Below are positions 34,570 through 43,137 of a stretch of DNA of 64,000 nucleotides, in pieces. The notes beneath the pieces were generated by a model. It saw only the letters and a program-made list of their open reading frames with translations, searched no databases and was not told the origin of the DNA. This DNA comes from Streptomyces sp. I05A-00742 (GTDB lineage Bacteria > Actinomycetota > Actinomycetes > Streptomycetales > Streptomycetaceae): positions 150,235 through 214,234 of the forward strand of contig NZ_JABETO010000005.1 in the NCBI RefSeq assembly GCF_013055795.1, written 5' to 3'. The position numbers and the translations under genes were made by a program. Position 1 is the stretch's first letter. The number at the start of each line of letters is the position of its first letter.

Positions 34570-35601
34570 TCACGGCTGGGACTTGACCTTGATCTGACCG
34601 TCCGCGATCTTCTTCTTCGCGGCGTCGACCTTGTCCTTGATGTCGTCGATGAAACCGCCCGAGGTCACCAGCGAGACGCCGCCGTCCTTGAGCAGGTAGG
34701 TCTTCTTGCCGGTGAGCGGCTTGCCGTCCTTGACGCTCTTGGCCAGGTCGAAGACGGCCACGTCCACGTTCTTCACCACCGAGGTGAGGATGTGGTCCTT
34801 GTACTGCGCCAGACCCGGGAGCTGGTACTGGTCGGAGTCCACACCGATCGCCCAGGCGCCCTTCTGGCCCGCGACGGACTCGATGGAGCCGTTGCCGGAG
34901 AGGCCGGCCGCCGTGTAGATCACGTCGATGCCGCTGTCGAGCATGCCCTTGGCCGCGACCTTGGCCGCGGCCGGGTCGTTGAAGCCCTTGTCGTTGTTCG
35001 GGTACAGGTACCGCGACTCGACCGTGGCCTTGGGGTCGGTCTCCTTGACGCCCTGCTCGAAGCCCGCCTGGAACTTCTGGATGAGGGCGTTGTTCACACC
35101 GCCGATGAAGCCGACCTTGTGGGACTTGGACTTCAGGGCGGCGGCGACGCCCGCGAGGTAGGAGCCCTCGTGCTCGCCGAAGGTGATGCTCGCGACATTC
35201 TTGCCCTGGGCATCCGAGTCCACCACGGCGAAGGTGGTGTCGGGGTGGTCCTTGGCAACCTTCTCGATGGACTTCTGGTAGTTGAAGCCAACGCCGATGA
35301 CAGGGTTGTACCCGGCCTCGGCCAGCGAGTTCAGCCGCTGCTCGCGCTCGGCCTCCGTCTCGCCGTTCTTGGCCGTCATGAGGCGGGGCTCGAGACCCAG
35401 CTCCTCCTTGGCCTTGTCGGCGCCGCGCGCGGCGGACTCGTTGAAGGAGTGGTCGTCACGGCCGCCGACGTCGAAGGCGAGACCGAGACCCTTGTCCTTC
35501 TTGTTGCCCGACTCGGTCGAGGACTCGCCACAGGCGGTGAGGGTGAATGCGAGAGCCGCGGTGGCAATGCCCGCGACAGTGATCGTGGATACCCGGCGCA
35601 C
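34570..35601 (-). CDS. BMP-family nucleoside-binding lipoprotein (ABC importer substrate-binding protein)
   Basis: 343 residues, lipobox LTAC at Cys24. The Bmp/PnrA fold follows: LGLAFDVGGRDDHSFNESAARG (~38-59, with the nucleoside-contact Asp/Asn), YNPVIGVGFNYQ (~100), FGEHEGSYLAG (~145), VGFIGGVNN (~168), AGLSGNGSIESV (~255) and a SVVKNVDVAV segment. Members bind purine nucleosides outside the membrane and hand them to the permeases. The gene is co-directional with the transporter operon but separately transcribed, with its own terminator and a degenerate operator (35653). GTG start with AGGGG in front. Confidence 0.92.
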   Translation of the reverse strand: MRRVSTITVAGIATAALAFTLTACGESSTESGNKKDKGLGLAFDVGGRDDHSFNESAARGADKAKEELGLEPRLMTAKNGETEAEREQRLNSLAEAGYNPVIGVGFNYQKSIEKVAKDHPDTTFAVVDSDAQGKNVASITFGEHEGSYLAGVAAALKSKSHKVGFIGGVNNALIQKFQAGFEQGVKETDPKATVESRYLYPNNDKGFNDPAAAKVAAKGMLDSGIDVIYTAAGLSGNGSIESVAGQKGAWAIGVDSDQYQLPGLAQYKDHILTSVVKNVDVAVFDLAKSVKDGKPLTGKKTYLLKDGGVSLVTSGGFIDDIKDKVDAAKKKIADGQIKVKSQP

Positions 35602-35652
35602 GAGGGCCCCTTCACTCGAAGCGCCTCCATTGGCGCTGGTTCGAGGGGATCG

Positions 35653-35664
35653 TAACGCGCGTAG
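35653..35664. promoter_or_regulatory. degenerate operator TAACGCGCGTAG upstream of the BMP gene
   Basis: Ten of 12 positions match CTACGCGCGTAG; the right half is intact. It lies 51 bp upstream of the GTG of the lipoprotein gene. Confidence 0.6.
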
Positions 35665-35730
35665 ATGGCCTGAAAAGGGCTGGTCCCAAGCCGTTATCGG
35701 ATCGTCGCGTACCGAACTCGACCACCAAAC

Positions 35731-36981
35731 CTACATTTGGTTGCGATCAAGCAAAGCGGCGGCGGTGAACAGCTCCACTCCCACCTGGATGGCCCCCTCG
35801 TCCACGTCGAAATCGCCGCGGTGCAGGTCACGGCGTGTCGTGTCCCCCACCGGGTGAACGCCGAGCCGGGCCATCGCGCCCGGGACCCGCTCCAGATACC
35901 AGGAGAAATCCTCCCCGCCGAGGCTCTGCTCGGTGTCCTCCACGGCCCCCGCCCCGCACCGCGCCGTCATGGCCCGGCCCAGCAGCCCGGCGATCTCCCG
36001 GTCGTTGACGACCGGAGGCACCCCCCGGATGTAGTTGATCTGCGACTTGGCGCGGTGCATCGTCGCCACCTCGTCGACGGCGGCGTGCACCAGGTCCGGG
36101 GCGTCCCGCCAGGCGTCGATGTCCAGGCAGCGGACCGTGCCGGAGAGCTCCGCGTGCTGCGGGATGACGTTGGCCGTGTGCCCGGCCTCCAGCCGCCCCC
36201 AGGTGACGGCCAGGCCCGCCCGGGTGTCCACCCGCCGGGAGAGCAGCGCGGGGACCTCCGTGGCCACCTTGGCCGCGGCGGTCACCAGGTCCGTGCTGAG
36301 GTGCGGGCGGGCGGTGTGGCCGCCTGGGCCGTCCAGCGCGATCTCCAGCTTGTCGCAGGCGGAGGTGATGGCTCCGGTCCGCAGGCCGATCCGGCCGACC
36401 TCGACCTTGGGGTCGCAGTGCACCGCGACGATCCGCCCGACGCCGTCCAGGGCGCCGCTCTCGATCGCGTCGAGGGCACCGCCGGGCAGCACCTCCTCGG
36501 CGGCCTGGAAGATCAGCCGGACCGGGTGCGGCAGCAGCCCCTCCTCGGCCAGCGCCGCGAGGACCAGACCGGTGCCGAGGACGACGGTGGTGTGCACGTC
36601 GTGGCCGCAGGCGTGGGCGGTACTGGGGACCGTCGAGCGGTACGGGACCTGCTTGGTGTCCGGGATGGGGAGCGCGTCGAGGTCGGCGCGGAACGCCAGG
36701 ACCGGCCGGCGCGCGGCCCCCGGGCGGGACCGCCCGATGTCACAGATCAACCCGGTGCCGGAGTCGAGCGTACGGGGGCGGAGCCCGGCCTTCTCCAGTC
36801 TGGCCCTGACCGCCGCGGTGGTACGGAACTCGCGGTGCCCCAGCTCGGGGTGCATGTGCAAGTCCCGGCGGAAGGCGATGAGTTCGGCGCGGAGCTCGGG
36901 GGTCATACGGCCCGGCAGCTCTCCGGCCAGATCGCCTTCAAGATCGTCAACAGGGGTTTCGGGTGCGGCTTCGCAGGGCAT
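35731..36981 (-). CDS. M20-family amidohydrolase
   Basis: 416 residues from ATG 36981 (AAAGGGTGA upstream). Zinc-dependent metallopeptidase/amidohydrolase of the hippurate/IAA-amino-acid hydrolase branch (M20D). Motifs: AFRRDLHMHPELGHREF (~41), TAHACGHDVHTTVVLG (~123, zinc ligands), IFQAAEEVLPGGA (~158, catalytic glutamate), and a bacterial dimerisation domain around residues 195-300 with GGHTARPH. Substrate unknown, an N-acyl amino acid or similar. It is cytoplasmic. It stands next to the transporter genes but without the nucleoside operator. Confidence 0.87.
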   Translation of the reverse strand: MPCEAAPETPVDDLEGDLAGELPGRMTPELRAELIAFRRDLHMHPELGHREFRTTAAVRARLEKAGLRPRTLDSGTGLICDIGRSRPGAARRPVLAFRADLDALPIPDTKQVPYRSTVPSTAHACGHDVHTTVVLGTGLVLAALAEEGLLPHPVRLIFQAAEEVLPGGALDAIESGALDGVGRIVAVHCDPKVEVGRIGLRTGAITSACDKLEIALDGPGGHTARPHLSTDLVTAAAKVATEVPALLSRRVDTRAGLAVTWGRLEAGHTANVIPQHAELSGTVRCLDIDAWRDAPDLVHAAVDEVATMHRAKSQINYIRGVPPVVNDREIAGLLGRAMTARCGAGAVEDTEQSLGGEDFSWYLERVPGAMARLGVHPVGDTTRRDLHRGDFDVDEGAIQVGVELFTAAALLDRNQM

Positions 36982-37113
36982 CAGTTGATTCACCCTTTGA
37001 AGAGTAGAGCCCTGCACGGGGCAACTGCCCTCCGATCAAGAAAAGTTCAGCCGCATGGATGGGTTGCCAGGGGGGTATGACCCGTATTTACGGCGTACCT
37101 TTGCGAGACACTG

Positions 37114-38328
37114 TCATGTCGTACGCGCCGGGGCGGACATTCGCGGTAGGCGGCGTACGTCGCGTGCGCTCCCGGTCACCCGGGAGAGGAAGCCCTGCGC
37201 CCGGGGCGAGGCGCGTTCGGTGAGCCAGGAGGGGTCGATGTCGCAGACGGCGACGGTGACGCCGGTGCCGGCGAGCGCGAGCGGGAGGGTGTGCACGACG
37301 GTGGACGGGAAGCTCAGCACCGTACGCCCTATGGGGCCGCGCCGGGCGATCAGCTCCAGGGGCAGCTCGGGGCGGACGACTTCCAGGCCGAGCCGTCCGG
37401 CTATGAGGCGCAGCTTGTCGGTGTCCTCGCGGCGGTGGGCGAAGTACCGGGTGGCGCCGTGGGCGTCCGCCAGCGCCGCGACGGCCTCCAGGTAGCGCTC
37501 CGGTTCCACGACGCCCGTCTCGACCAGGGAGGTTCCGACGAGGTCCGCGCTCCGGGTGATGCGGGGCGGGCCGAACGCGGCGCGGGTCCAGGCGAAGGCG
37601 TTGGCGGTGACGGTCACTCCTGGGGGCGGTTCGACCGGCATCGCGGTGAACAACTCCACACTCCGGCGGTTGTTCGGTGTGAGCATCCGGCGCGCCGAAG
37701 CGGACACCGGCGCGAAGACGATGTCACGCGCCCCCAAACCACCCCGCCCGCCCCGCTGTCGGTGCCAGCGCACGAACCGTTCGCCGCGCGCGAGTTGGAC
37801 GGCGAACTCCATGGTGGCCGTCCCGTCGTCCACGACGACCAGCTCCCTGGCCCGGGTGAGGGTGAGCAGGAGCTGCACGTAGCGCGAGAAGGGGTCCCCG
37901 ATGACGACGCGGCGCGCGGCCCGCAGCGGCCCGGCGAGGCCGCCGACGGTCTGCACCGGAGCCCCGGCCCCGCCGCGCGCCTCCTCCCAGCGCAGCCGGT
38001 ACCCCTGGTCGCGGGCCAGCTCGGCCATGCGGCGCAGCTGACCGCGGGTCATGGGGTCGTGCGGGGCGAGCACGACGATCACCGTGTCGGAGGGATCGGT
38101 GCGCGGGGTGGCGGCGAGGTCCGCGGCGCGGCGGTCCGTCTGGCGGGGCAGGCCGTCGCGCAGCGGGGCGGGCGCGGCGGCCGGGGGCGCGTCCCGGCCG
38201 GCGTGCGCCCACTCCAGGACGTTGAGGAGCTGGACGGGGCTCTCGACGAAGGCCAGGGTGTCGGCCGGGCCCATGGCGGGCTCGGGCCCGGGCCCGGGTG
38301 CGCCGGGGTCGCCGGCGGGTTCGCTCAT
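37114..38328 (-). CDS. polysialyltransferase-like glycosyltransferase (first of two)
   Basis: About 404 residues from ATG 38328, which begins 13 bp after the neuB stop; a GTG at 38385 is possible but would overlap neuB by 44 bp. Recognisable blocks: TLAFVESPVQLLNVLEWAHA near the start, VVIGDPFSRYVQLLLTL, VVVDDGTATMEF (~170), a YFAHRREDTDKL (~300) and a PSTVVHTLPLALAG near the end. These follow the alpha-2,8-polysialyltransferase-like family (PF07388 style). The product is probably the polymerising transferase for a nonulosonic-acid wall polymer. It is the last gene of a four-gene minus-strand operon. Confidence 0.75.
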   Translation of the reverse strand: MSEPAGDPGAPGPGPEPAMGPADTLAFVESPVQLLNVLEWAHAGRDAPPAAAPAPLRDGLPRQTDRRAADLAATPRTDPSDTVIVVLAPHDPMTRGQLRRMAELARDQGYRLRWEEARGGAGAPVQTVGGLAGPLRAARRVVIGDPFSRYVQLLLTLTRARELVVVDDGTATMEFAVQLARGERFVRWHRQRGGRGGLGARDIVFAPVSASARRMLTPNNRRSVELFTAMPVEPPPGVTVTANAFAWTRAAFGPPRITRSADLVGTSLVETGVVEPERYLEAVAALADAHGATRYFAHRREDTDKLRLIAGRLGLEVVRPELPLELIARRGPIGRTVLSFPSTVVHTLPLALAGTGVTVAVCDIDPSWLTERASPRAQGFLSRVTGSARDVRRLPRMSAPARTT

Positions 38329-38341
38329 CGGCCGGTGCCCG

Positions 38342-39277
38342 TCAGACCGCGGCCGGTTCGCGGTCGCCGCCCCGGGCGACGACACCGGTGACCCGGCGGA
38401 GTTTGCGCATGGGGGCCAGCTCGCTCTCGTAGACCCGCTTCACCCCGTCACCCAGGGCCTCCTCGACCACCCGGATGTCGCGCACCAGCCGCTGGAGGCC
38501 GCCGGGTTCGACGGAGGCGGCCTGGTCGGAGCCCCACATGGCGCGGTCGAGGGTGATGTGCCGCTCGACGAAGGCGGCGCCGAGGGCGACGGCGGCCAGG
38601 GTGGTCTGGAGGCCGGTCTCGTGGCCGGAGTAGCCGATGGGGATGTTGGGGTACTCGGCCTGGAGGGTGTGGATGACCCGGAGGTTGAGTTCGGCGGCCC
38701 GGGCCGGATAGGTGGAAGTGGCGTGGCAGAGCACGATGTTCTCGCTGCCCAGCACCTCCACGGCGTGCCGGATCTGCTTCGGGGTGGACATCCCGGTGGA
38801 GAGCACGACCGTGCGGCCGGTGGCGCGCAGGGTGCGCAGGAGTTCGTCGTCGGTGAGCGAGGCGGAGGCGACCTTGTGGGCCGGCAGGTCGAACTTCTCC
38901 AGGAAGGCCACGGACTCGACGTCCCAGGGCGAGGCGAACCAGGCGATGCCGCGCTCCCGGCAGTGTTCGTCGATCCTGCGGTATTCGTCCTCCCCGAACT
39001 CCACCCGGTGGCGGTAGTCGATGTACGTCATCCGGCCCCAGGGGGTGTCCCGTTCGAGTTCCCATTGACTGCGCGGAGTGCAGACCTCCGGGGTGCGCTT
39101 CTGGAACTTCACCGCATCGCACCCCGCGTCCGCGGCGGCGTCGACGAGGGCGAGGGCCTTGTCGAGGTCGCCATTGTGGTTGATGCCGATCTCGCCGGTG
39201 ATGTAGACGGGGTGGCCGGGACCTACGGGGCGGTCGCCGAGGTGACGGGTGCGGGCGGCAGCGCCGGTGGGCGTCAT
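38342..39277 (-). CDS. neuB: NeuB-type nonulosonic acid (sialic acid/Kdn) synthase without SAF domain
   Basis: 311 residues. NeuB TIM barrel: VYITGEIGINHNGDLDKALALVDAA (~24), CDAVKFQKR (~53), ASPWDVESVAFLEKFDLPAHKVAS (~110), VLSTGMSTP (~160), GYSGHETGLQTTLAAVALGAAFVERHITLD (~220). The enzyme joins PEP to a 6-carbon aminosugar or mannose (phosphate). The usual C-terminal antifreeze-like SAF domain (~60 residues) is absent: the protein ends after the barrel with RRVTGVVARGGDREP. In a Kdn pathway the acceptor would be mannose-6-phosphate (inference). Ribosome site AAGGAA. The neighbours neuA-HAD and polysialyltransferase support the pathway. Confidence 0.88.
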   Translation of the reverse strand: MTPTGAAARTRHLGDRPVGPGHPVYITGEIGINHNGDLDKALALVDAAADAGCDAVKFQKRTPEVCTPRSQWELERDTPWGRMTYIDYRHRVEFGEDEYRRIDEHCRERGIAWFASPWDVESVAFLEKFDLPAHKVASASLTDDELLRTLRATGRTVVLSTGMSTPKQIRHAVEVLGSENIVLCHATSTYPARAAELNLRVIHTLQAEYPNIPIGYSGHETGLQTTLAAVALGAAFVERHITLDRAMWGSDQAASVEPGGLQRLVRDIRVVEEALGDGVKRVYESELAPMRKLRRVTGVVARGGDREPAAV

Positions 39278-39348
39278 GGGAGCGGTTTCCTTCGTGTGGG
39301 GACAGTGGGTGCGGAATCGGGGAGGACGGTGGGTGCGGGAGCGGGGAG

Positions 39349-40545
39349 TCAGAGCTCGGGGCCCAGGAGCCGGCCCGCGATCTCGCGGACGGCGCCCGCG
39401 CCGCCGGGCGCCCGGGTCACGGCGCGCGCGGCGGCCCGTACGGCGGCGTGGGCGTCCGCGACGGCCACGGGCCAGCCGACGAGCCGGAGGCAGGGGAGGT
39501 CGTTGACGTCGTTCCCGGCGTAGAGCACGCGCTCGGGGGCGATGCCCTGTTCGGCGCACCATTCCTTGAGCGCGGCGTCCTTGTGGTCGGTCCCGTGGAC
39601 GACGGGCACCCGCAGCTTGCGGGCGCGGGCGGCGACGACCCCGTTGACCTCCGTGGAGAGGATCAGCACCGCCAGCCCGGCGCGGCGCAGGGCGGCGACG
39701 CCGAGGCCGTCGCCCCGGTGGACGGCCACGAACTCGCGGCCGTCGGCGTCGACGAGGACGCGGTCGTCGGTCTGTGTGCCGTCGAAGTCGAGGACGACGG
39801 CGTCGATGTCGTCCCGCCCGGGGAAGGCGTCCGGTCCGGAGGGGTCCAGGGGCGCATCGGCGTCGAGCAGGGGCGCGAGGGAGCGGGCGCGCGCCAGGTC
39901 GGCCGGGTCGTCGATCTCCAGGACCCGGGCGGGGTCGGTGCGGACGGGCTCGACGCGGCCGAAGAAGCGGTGCCGTGCGGTCCGGAAGCCGTCGGCGCGC
40001 ATGGCGTAGGCGGCGCCGGTCTCCAGGAGGTCCTGGGGCCGGTCCTGGCGGCGCGGCCGGTGGGACGCGTCGTGGTTGACGCCGTGGGCGGCGGACGCGG
40101 GCGACGGCGCGTCCCGCCAGAGGAAGCCGTGGAAGGGGGCCACGGTCAGCGCGCTGTCCGCGCCCCGGGTCACGGCGGCGGCGACGCCGTCGATGTCCCC
40201 GGCGGTCACGAACGGGCTGGTGCACTGCACGAGCAGGACGGTGTCCACCGTCCGTCCTGACGTCGTCTCGTACGCGTCCAGGGCGTGCAGCACCGCCGAT
40301 TCGCTGGTCGCCGCGTCCCCGGCGAGGGCCGGGGGTCGTTCGACGACGCCGGCGCCCGCCGCGCGGGCCGCGGCGGCGACGGCGGGGTCGTCGGTCGAGA
40401 CGACCACGTCGGTGACGAGCGCGGCGGCCCGGCAGGCACGGACCGCGCGGGCGACGAGCGGTATGCCGCCGACGGGGGCCAGGTTCTTGCCGGGCACCCC
40501 CTTGGACCCGCCGCGGGCGGGGACGACGGCGAGGACGGAGGGCAT
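39349..40545 (-). CDS. neuA: CMP-nonulosonate cytidylyltransferase fused to a HAD phosphatase
   Basis: 398 residues in two domains. Residues ~1-225: NeuA-type cytidylyltransferase, MPSVLAVVPARGGSKGVPGKN (nucleotide loop), VVVSTDDPAVA, VQCTSPFVTAGDIDG. Residues ~240-398: HAD phosphatase of the KdsC/C0 type, VVLDFDGTQTDD (nucleophile aspartate), STEVNGVVAARARKL, and VLYAGNDVNDLPCL (second aspartates). Fusion of the 9-phosphate phosphatase with the CMP-transferase suggests that NeuB makes a 9-phosphate product, as for Kdn. GAGGAG six bases from the ATG fixes the start. The gaps to the genes on both sides are 71 bp. Confidence 0.9.
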   Translation of the reverse strand: MPSVLAVVPARGGSKGVPGKNLAPVGGIPLVARAVRACRAAALVTDVVVSTDDPAVAAAARAAGAGVVERPPALAGDAATSESAVLHALDAYETTSGRTVDTVLLVQCTSPFVTAGDIDGVAAAVTRGADSALTVAPFHGFLWRDAPSPASAAHGVNHDASHRPRRQDRPQDLLETGAAYAMRADGFRTARHRFFGRVEPVRTDPARVLEIDDPADLARARSLAPLLDADAPLDPSGPDAFPGRDDIDAVVLDFDGTQTDDRVLVDADGREFVAVHRGDGLGVAALRRAGLAVLILSTEVNGVVAARARKLRVPVVHGTDHKDAALKEWCAEQGIAPERVLYAGNDVNDLPCLRLVGWPVAVADAHAAVRAAARAVTRAPGGAGAVREIAGRLLGPEL

Positions 40546-40616
40546 GGGGTACTCCTCGGGTTCGGGTGCTCCGGCCGCGGTGTGCGGCGCGGTGCGCCGG
40601 CGGCGGTCCGTCGGGC

Positions 40617-41963
40617 TCACAGCTCCCCCATCCGCCGGATGACGGGCGCCACCCGCTGGACGCCGTGCCGGTAGGCGCCGCGGGCCGCCCCCCGCAGGGC
40701 GTCGCGTCCCGCGCGGCGCAGGGGACCGGCCTCGCGCGGTGGCGCGGCGCGGCCGGGCAGCGGGCGGCCGTGCGGGTCGAAGCCGTACCGGGCGAGGACG
40801 GCGGGCAGATAACCGGGCGCCGTCCGGGGGGTGTAGTACGGGCTCAGGGGCGGCAGTCCGGCATGCGCGACGAGGTCCGCGATCCGCCGCCGCGCCGGGG
40901 CGAACGCCTCCTCGTACGGCCGGTCGGCGGCCCCTCCCCCGACACCCTGGCGGGCCAGCCACTCCGGCTCGGCCTTCGGCAGGTGCCCGGCATCGAGCTG
41001 GTCCCAGGAGGCGAGGCAGCCGGATCCCAGGAAGTGGTGGTTGCCGAGCTGTTCGCGGACGCCGAGGTCGGTGAGGACGGCGGTGGGGACCGCCCGGTGC
41101 AGCGCCTCCAGGGCGGCCGTCGAGCTGACGGTGACCAGGAGGTCGGTGCGGTCGAGGACCGCGCCCATGTTGCCGTACACCAGGCGGCAGTTGGCGGGCA
41201 GACCGCCGGGCAGGCGGGTGGCCAGCCGCTGGTACGGGAGTTCCTCGATGTGCGTGGTGTGCTCACCGGGCCTGCTGCGCAGCTTGACCAGGACGTCGCG
41301 GCCGGGGTGCAGCCGGGCGTGGCGTGCGGCCCGTCCGAGCAGGTACAGCCGGTCCGCGCGGCTCCCCGGCACGGAGGGCTGGGCCGCGAACACCACGGTG
41401 TACGGGCGCGCTTCGCGTTCGGCGGGTGCGTACGGACGTCCGCCGAGGAAGGGCAGGGCGCACTCGGTGACGCTGCCGGCCGGGGCGCCGACCCCCTCGT
41501 ACACCGCCCGGAACCGGTCGGCGTCGTGGCGGGAGTTGGCGAGGACGACGTCCGCGCCGTGGCGCAACAGCAGCCCGTCGGCGAGCTTTTCGTAGACGAC
41601 GCCGACGTAGCCGGTGACGACGACCGGGCGCGCGGCGGTGTCCGCCCAGGCGTGGGCGAGTCCGTGCAGCAGGGCCTGGACGGCACCGCCGACGCAGGCG
41701 AGCAGGACGACGTCGTACGGAGGACGTCCGGCCGTAGCGGTGAACTCGGCGGCCGTCACCTCGCGCAACGCGTCGGCCCGCACCCCGACTTCGGTGAGCT
41801 GGCGGGGGGTGGGAGTGGCCCGCCCGCGGAGCAGGAAGCCGTCCAGGCGGGCGCCGGGCGCGAGCCGGTGCGCGGTGAGCGCTCCCCATTTCCACCGGGT
41901 GTCGGAGTCCGCGAGCACGGCGACGCGCGGCGGGGATTCGGTACGTGAAGGCGCTGAGGGCAC
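40617..41963 (-). CDS. DUF6716 putative glycosyltransferase
   Basis: About 448 residues from the GTG at 41963; a TTG at 42002 gives a longer version and no start has a good ribosome site. The GT-B-like pattern VAVLADSDTRWKWGALTAHRL (N-term), VTGYVGVVYEKLADGLLLRHGADVVLANS (~130), then LPGGLPANCRLVYGNMGAVLDRTDLLVTVSSTAALEAL (~275) matches the DUF6716 family found beside sialic-acid/Kdn genes in actinobacteria. It is probably a transferase in the wall polymer pathway. The C-terminus is basic. It is the first gene of the minus-strand block, divergent from the GT2 gene. Confidence 0.75.
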   Translation of the reverse strand: MPSAPSRTESPPRVAVLADSDTRWKWGALTAHRLAPGARLDGFLLRGRATPTPRQLTEVGVRADALREVTAAEFTATAGRPPYDVVLLACVGGAVQALLHGLAHAWADTAARPVVVTGYVGVVYEKLADGLLLRHGADVVLANSRHDADRFRAVYEGVGAPAGSVTECALPFLGGRPYAPAEREARPYTVVFAAQPSVPGSRADRLYLLGRAARHARLHPGRDVLVKLRSRPGEHTTHIEELPYQRLATRLPGGLPANCRLVYGNMGAVLDRTDLLVTVSSTAALEALHRAVPTAVLTDLGVREQLGNHHFLGSGCLASWDQLDAGHLPKAEPEWLARQGVGGGAADRPYEEAFAPARRRIADLVAHAGLPPLSPYYTPRTAPGYLPAVLARYGFDPHGRPLPGRAAPPREAGPLRRAGRDALRGAARGAYRHGVQRVAPVIRRMGEL

Positions 41964-42102
41964 GGCACCGACGATAGGAATTGATTCGGTTTGGCTGACC
42001 AACGCGAGTTCAACACTCGGTAAACAGCGCGCCGACGCCCGGCGAAGCGGTTGACGCGCGCACCCGGTTCATCATTCCGCCGCACTTCGTTCATCTTCGC
42101 TT

Positions 42103-43137
42103 ATGGCCCCGGCAAGAACGAATGCCGGGCCGTCACCTAACGTGACGCGGGTGGTCAAGCTCTCCGTCATCGTGCCGTTCTTCAATGTGCAGACCTATGC
42201 CCCTGACACGCTGCGCAGTCTGAATGCGAACACCCGCGAGGATTTCGAATTCATTCTCGTCGACGATTGTTCGACCGATGGGACACCGGCCCTCCTGGAC
42301 CGTGCGGAACGCGAGATTCCGGGGGTGGTGGTGGCGCGTCACGAGCGGAACGGCGGCCTGGCCACCGCCCGCAACACCGGGCTGGACGCCGCGCGCGGCG
42401 AATACCTCACCTTCCTCGACGGCGACGACTGGCTGGCACCGGGCTACTACACGCGATTGGTGCAGGTCATCGAGGAGCTGGGGGTGGACTTCGTCCGGAC
42501 CGACCATGTGCGGTGCACGGGCCGGAACCGCACCCTCCACCGGGTGCCGGACGGGCGGCGCGGGGTGGTCCTCGACCCGCGCGACGCCATACTTCCCGCG
42601 GACCGCTCCACCTCCGTCGACTACCCGTACGCCTGGGCCGGCGTCTACCACCGGCGGCTGCTGGACGACGGGCTGCTGCATTTCCGGCACGGGCTGCGCA
42701 CCGCCGAGGACCGGCCCTGGATCTGGCGGCTGCACCGCGAGGCCCGGAGTTTCGCGATCTCCGGCCTGCTCGGCGTCTTCTACCGGCGGGGAGTCGCCTC
42801 GTCGCTCACCCAGATCGGCGACGTACGGCAGCTCGATTTCATCCGGGCATTCGACCAGGTACTCGAAGAAACACGCCGGGACCGCGATGCCGACGCCCTG
42901 CTCCCGAAAGCCGTGCGCACCTATTGCGCGATCATTTCCCACCACCTCGGTTCCCTCGAACGCTTTGAACCCGACGTCGCCCGCGCCCTGCGTTCGATGA
43001 GTGCCGCCGCCATGAAACGGATGCCCCCCGGATTGCTGAACGACGCCCTGAACGCGATGGACGCCGACCGGGCGACCCGGCTGCGCAGGCTGCGCCGCCG
43101 GCCCGTCCGCGCGGCCCGGACGGGGGTGCCGGTCTGA
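42103..43137 (+). CDS. family 2 glycosyltransferase
   Basis: About 344 residues. GT-A fold: VVKLSVIVPFFNVQTYAPDTL (nucleotide-sugar binding start), FILVDDCSTDGT (~45), NTGLDAARGEYLTFLDGDDWLAPGYY (~95, DxD region). Then YPYAWAGVYHRRLL (~170), and a long C-terminal helical part. ATG at 42103 or GTG at 42142 may be the start, since the conserved part begins only at residue ~17. The stop overlaps the next start (TGATG). Probable transfer of the first sugars of the wall glycopolymer. Confidence 0.85.
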   Translation: MAPARTNAGPSPNVTRVVKLSVIVPFFNVQTYAPDTLRSLNANTREDFEFILVDDCSTDGTPALLDRAEREIPGVVVARHERNGGLATARNTGLDAARGEYLTFLDGDDWLAPGYYTRLVQVIEELGVDFVRTDHVRCTGRNRTLHRVPDGRRGVVLDPRDAILPADRSTSVDYPYAWAGVYHRRLLDDGLLHFRHGLRTAEDRPWIWRLHREARSFAISGLLGVFYRRGVASSLTQIGDVRQLDFIRAFDQVLEETRRDRDADALLPKAVRTYCAIISHHLGSLERFEPDVARALRSMSAAAMKRMPPGLLNDALNAMDADRATRLRRLRRRPVRAARTGVPV

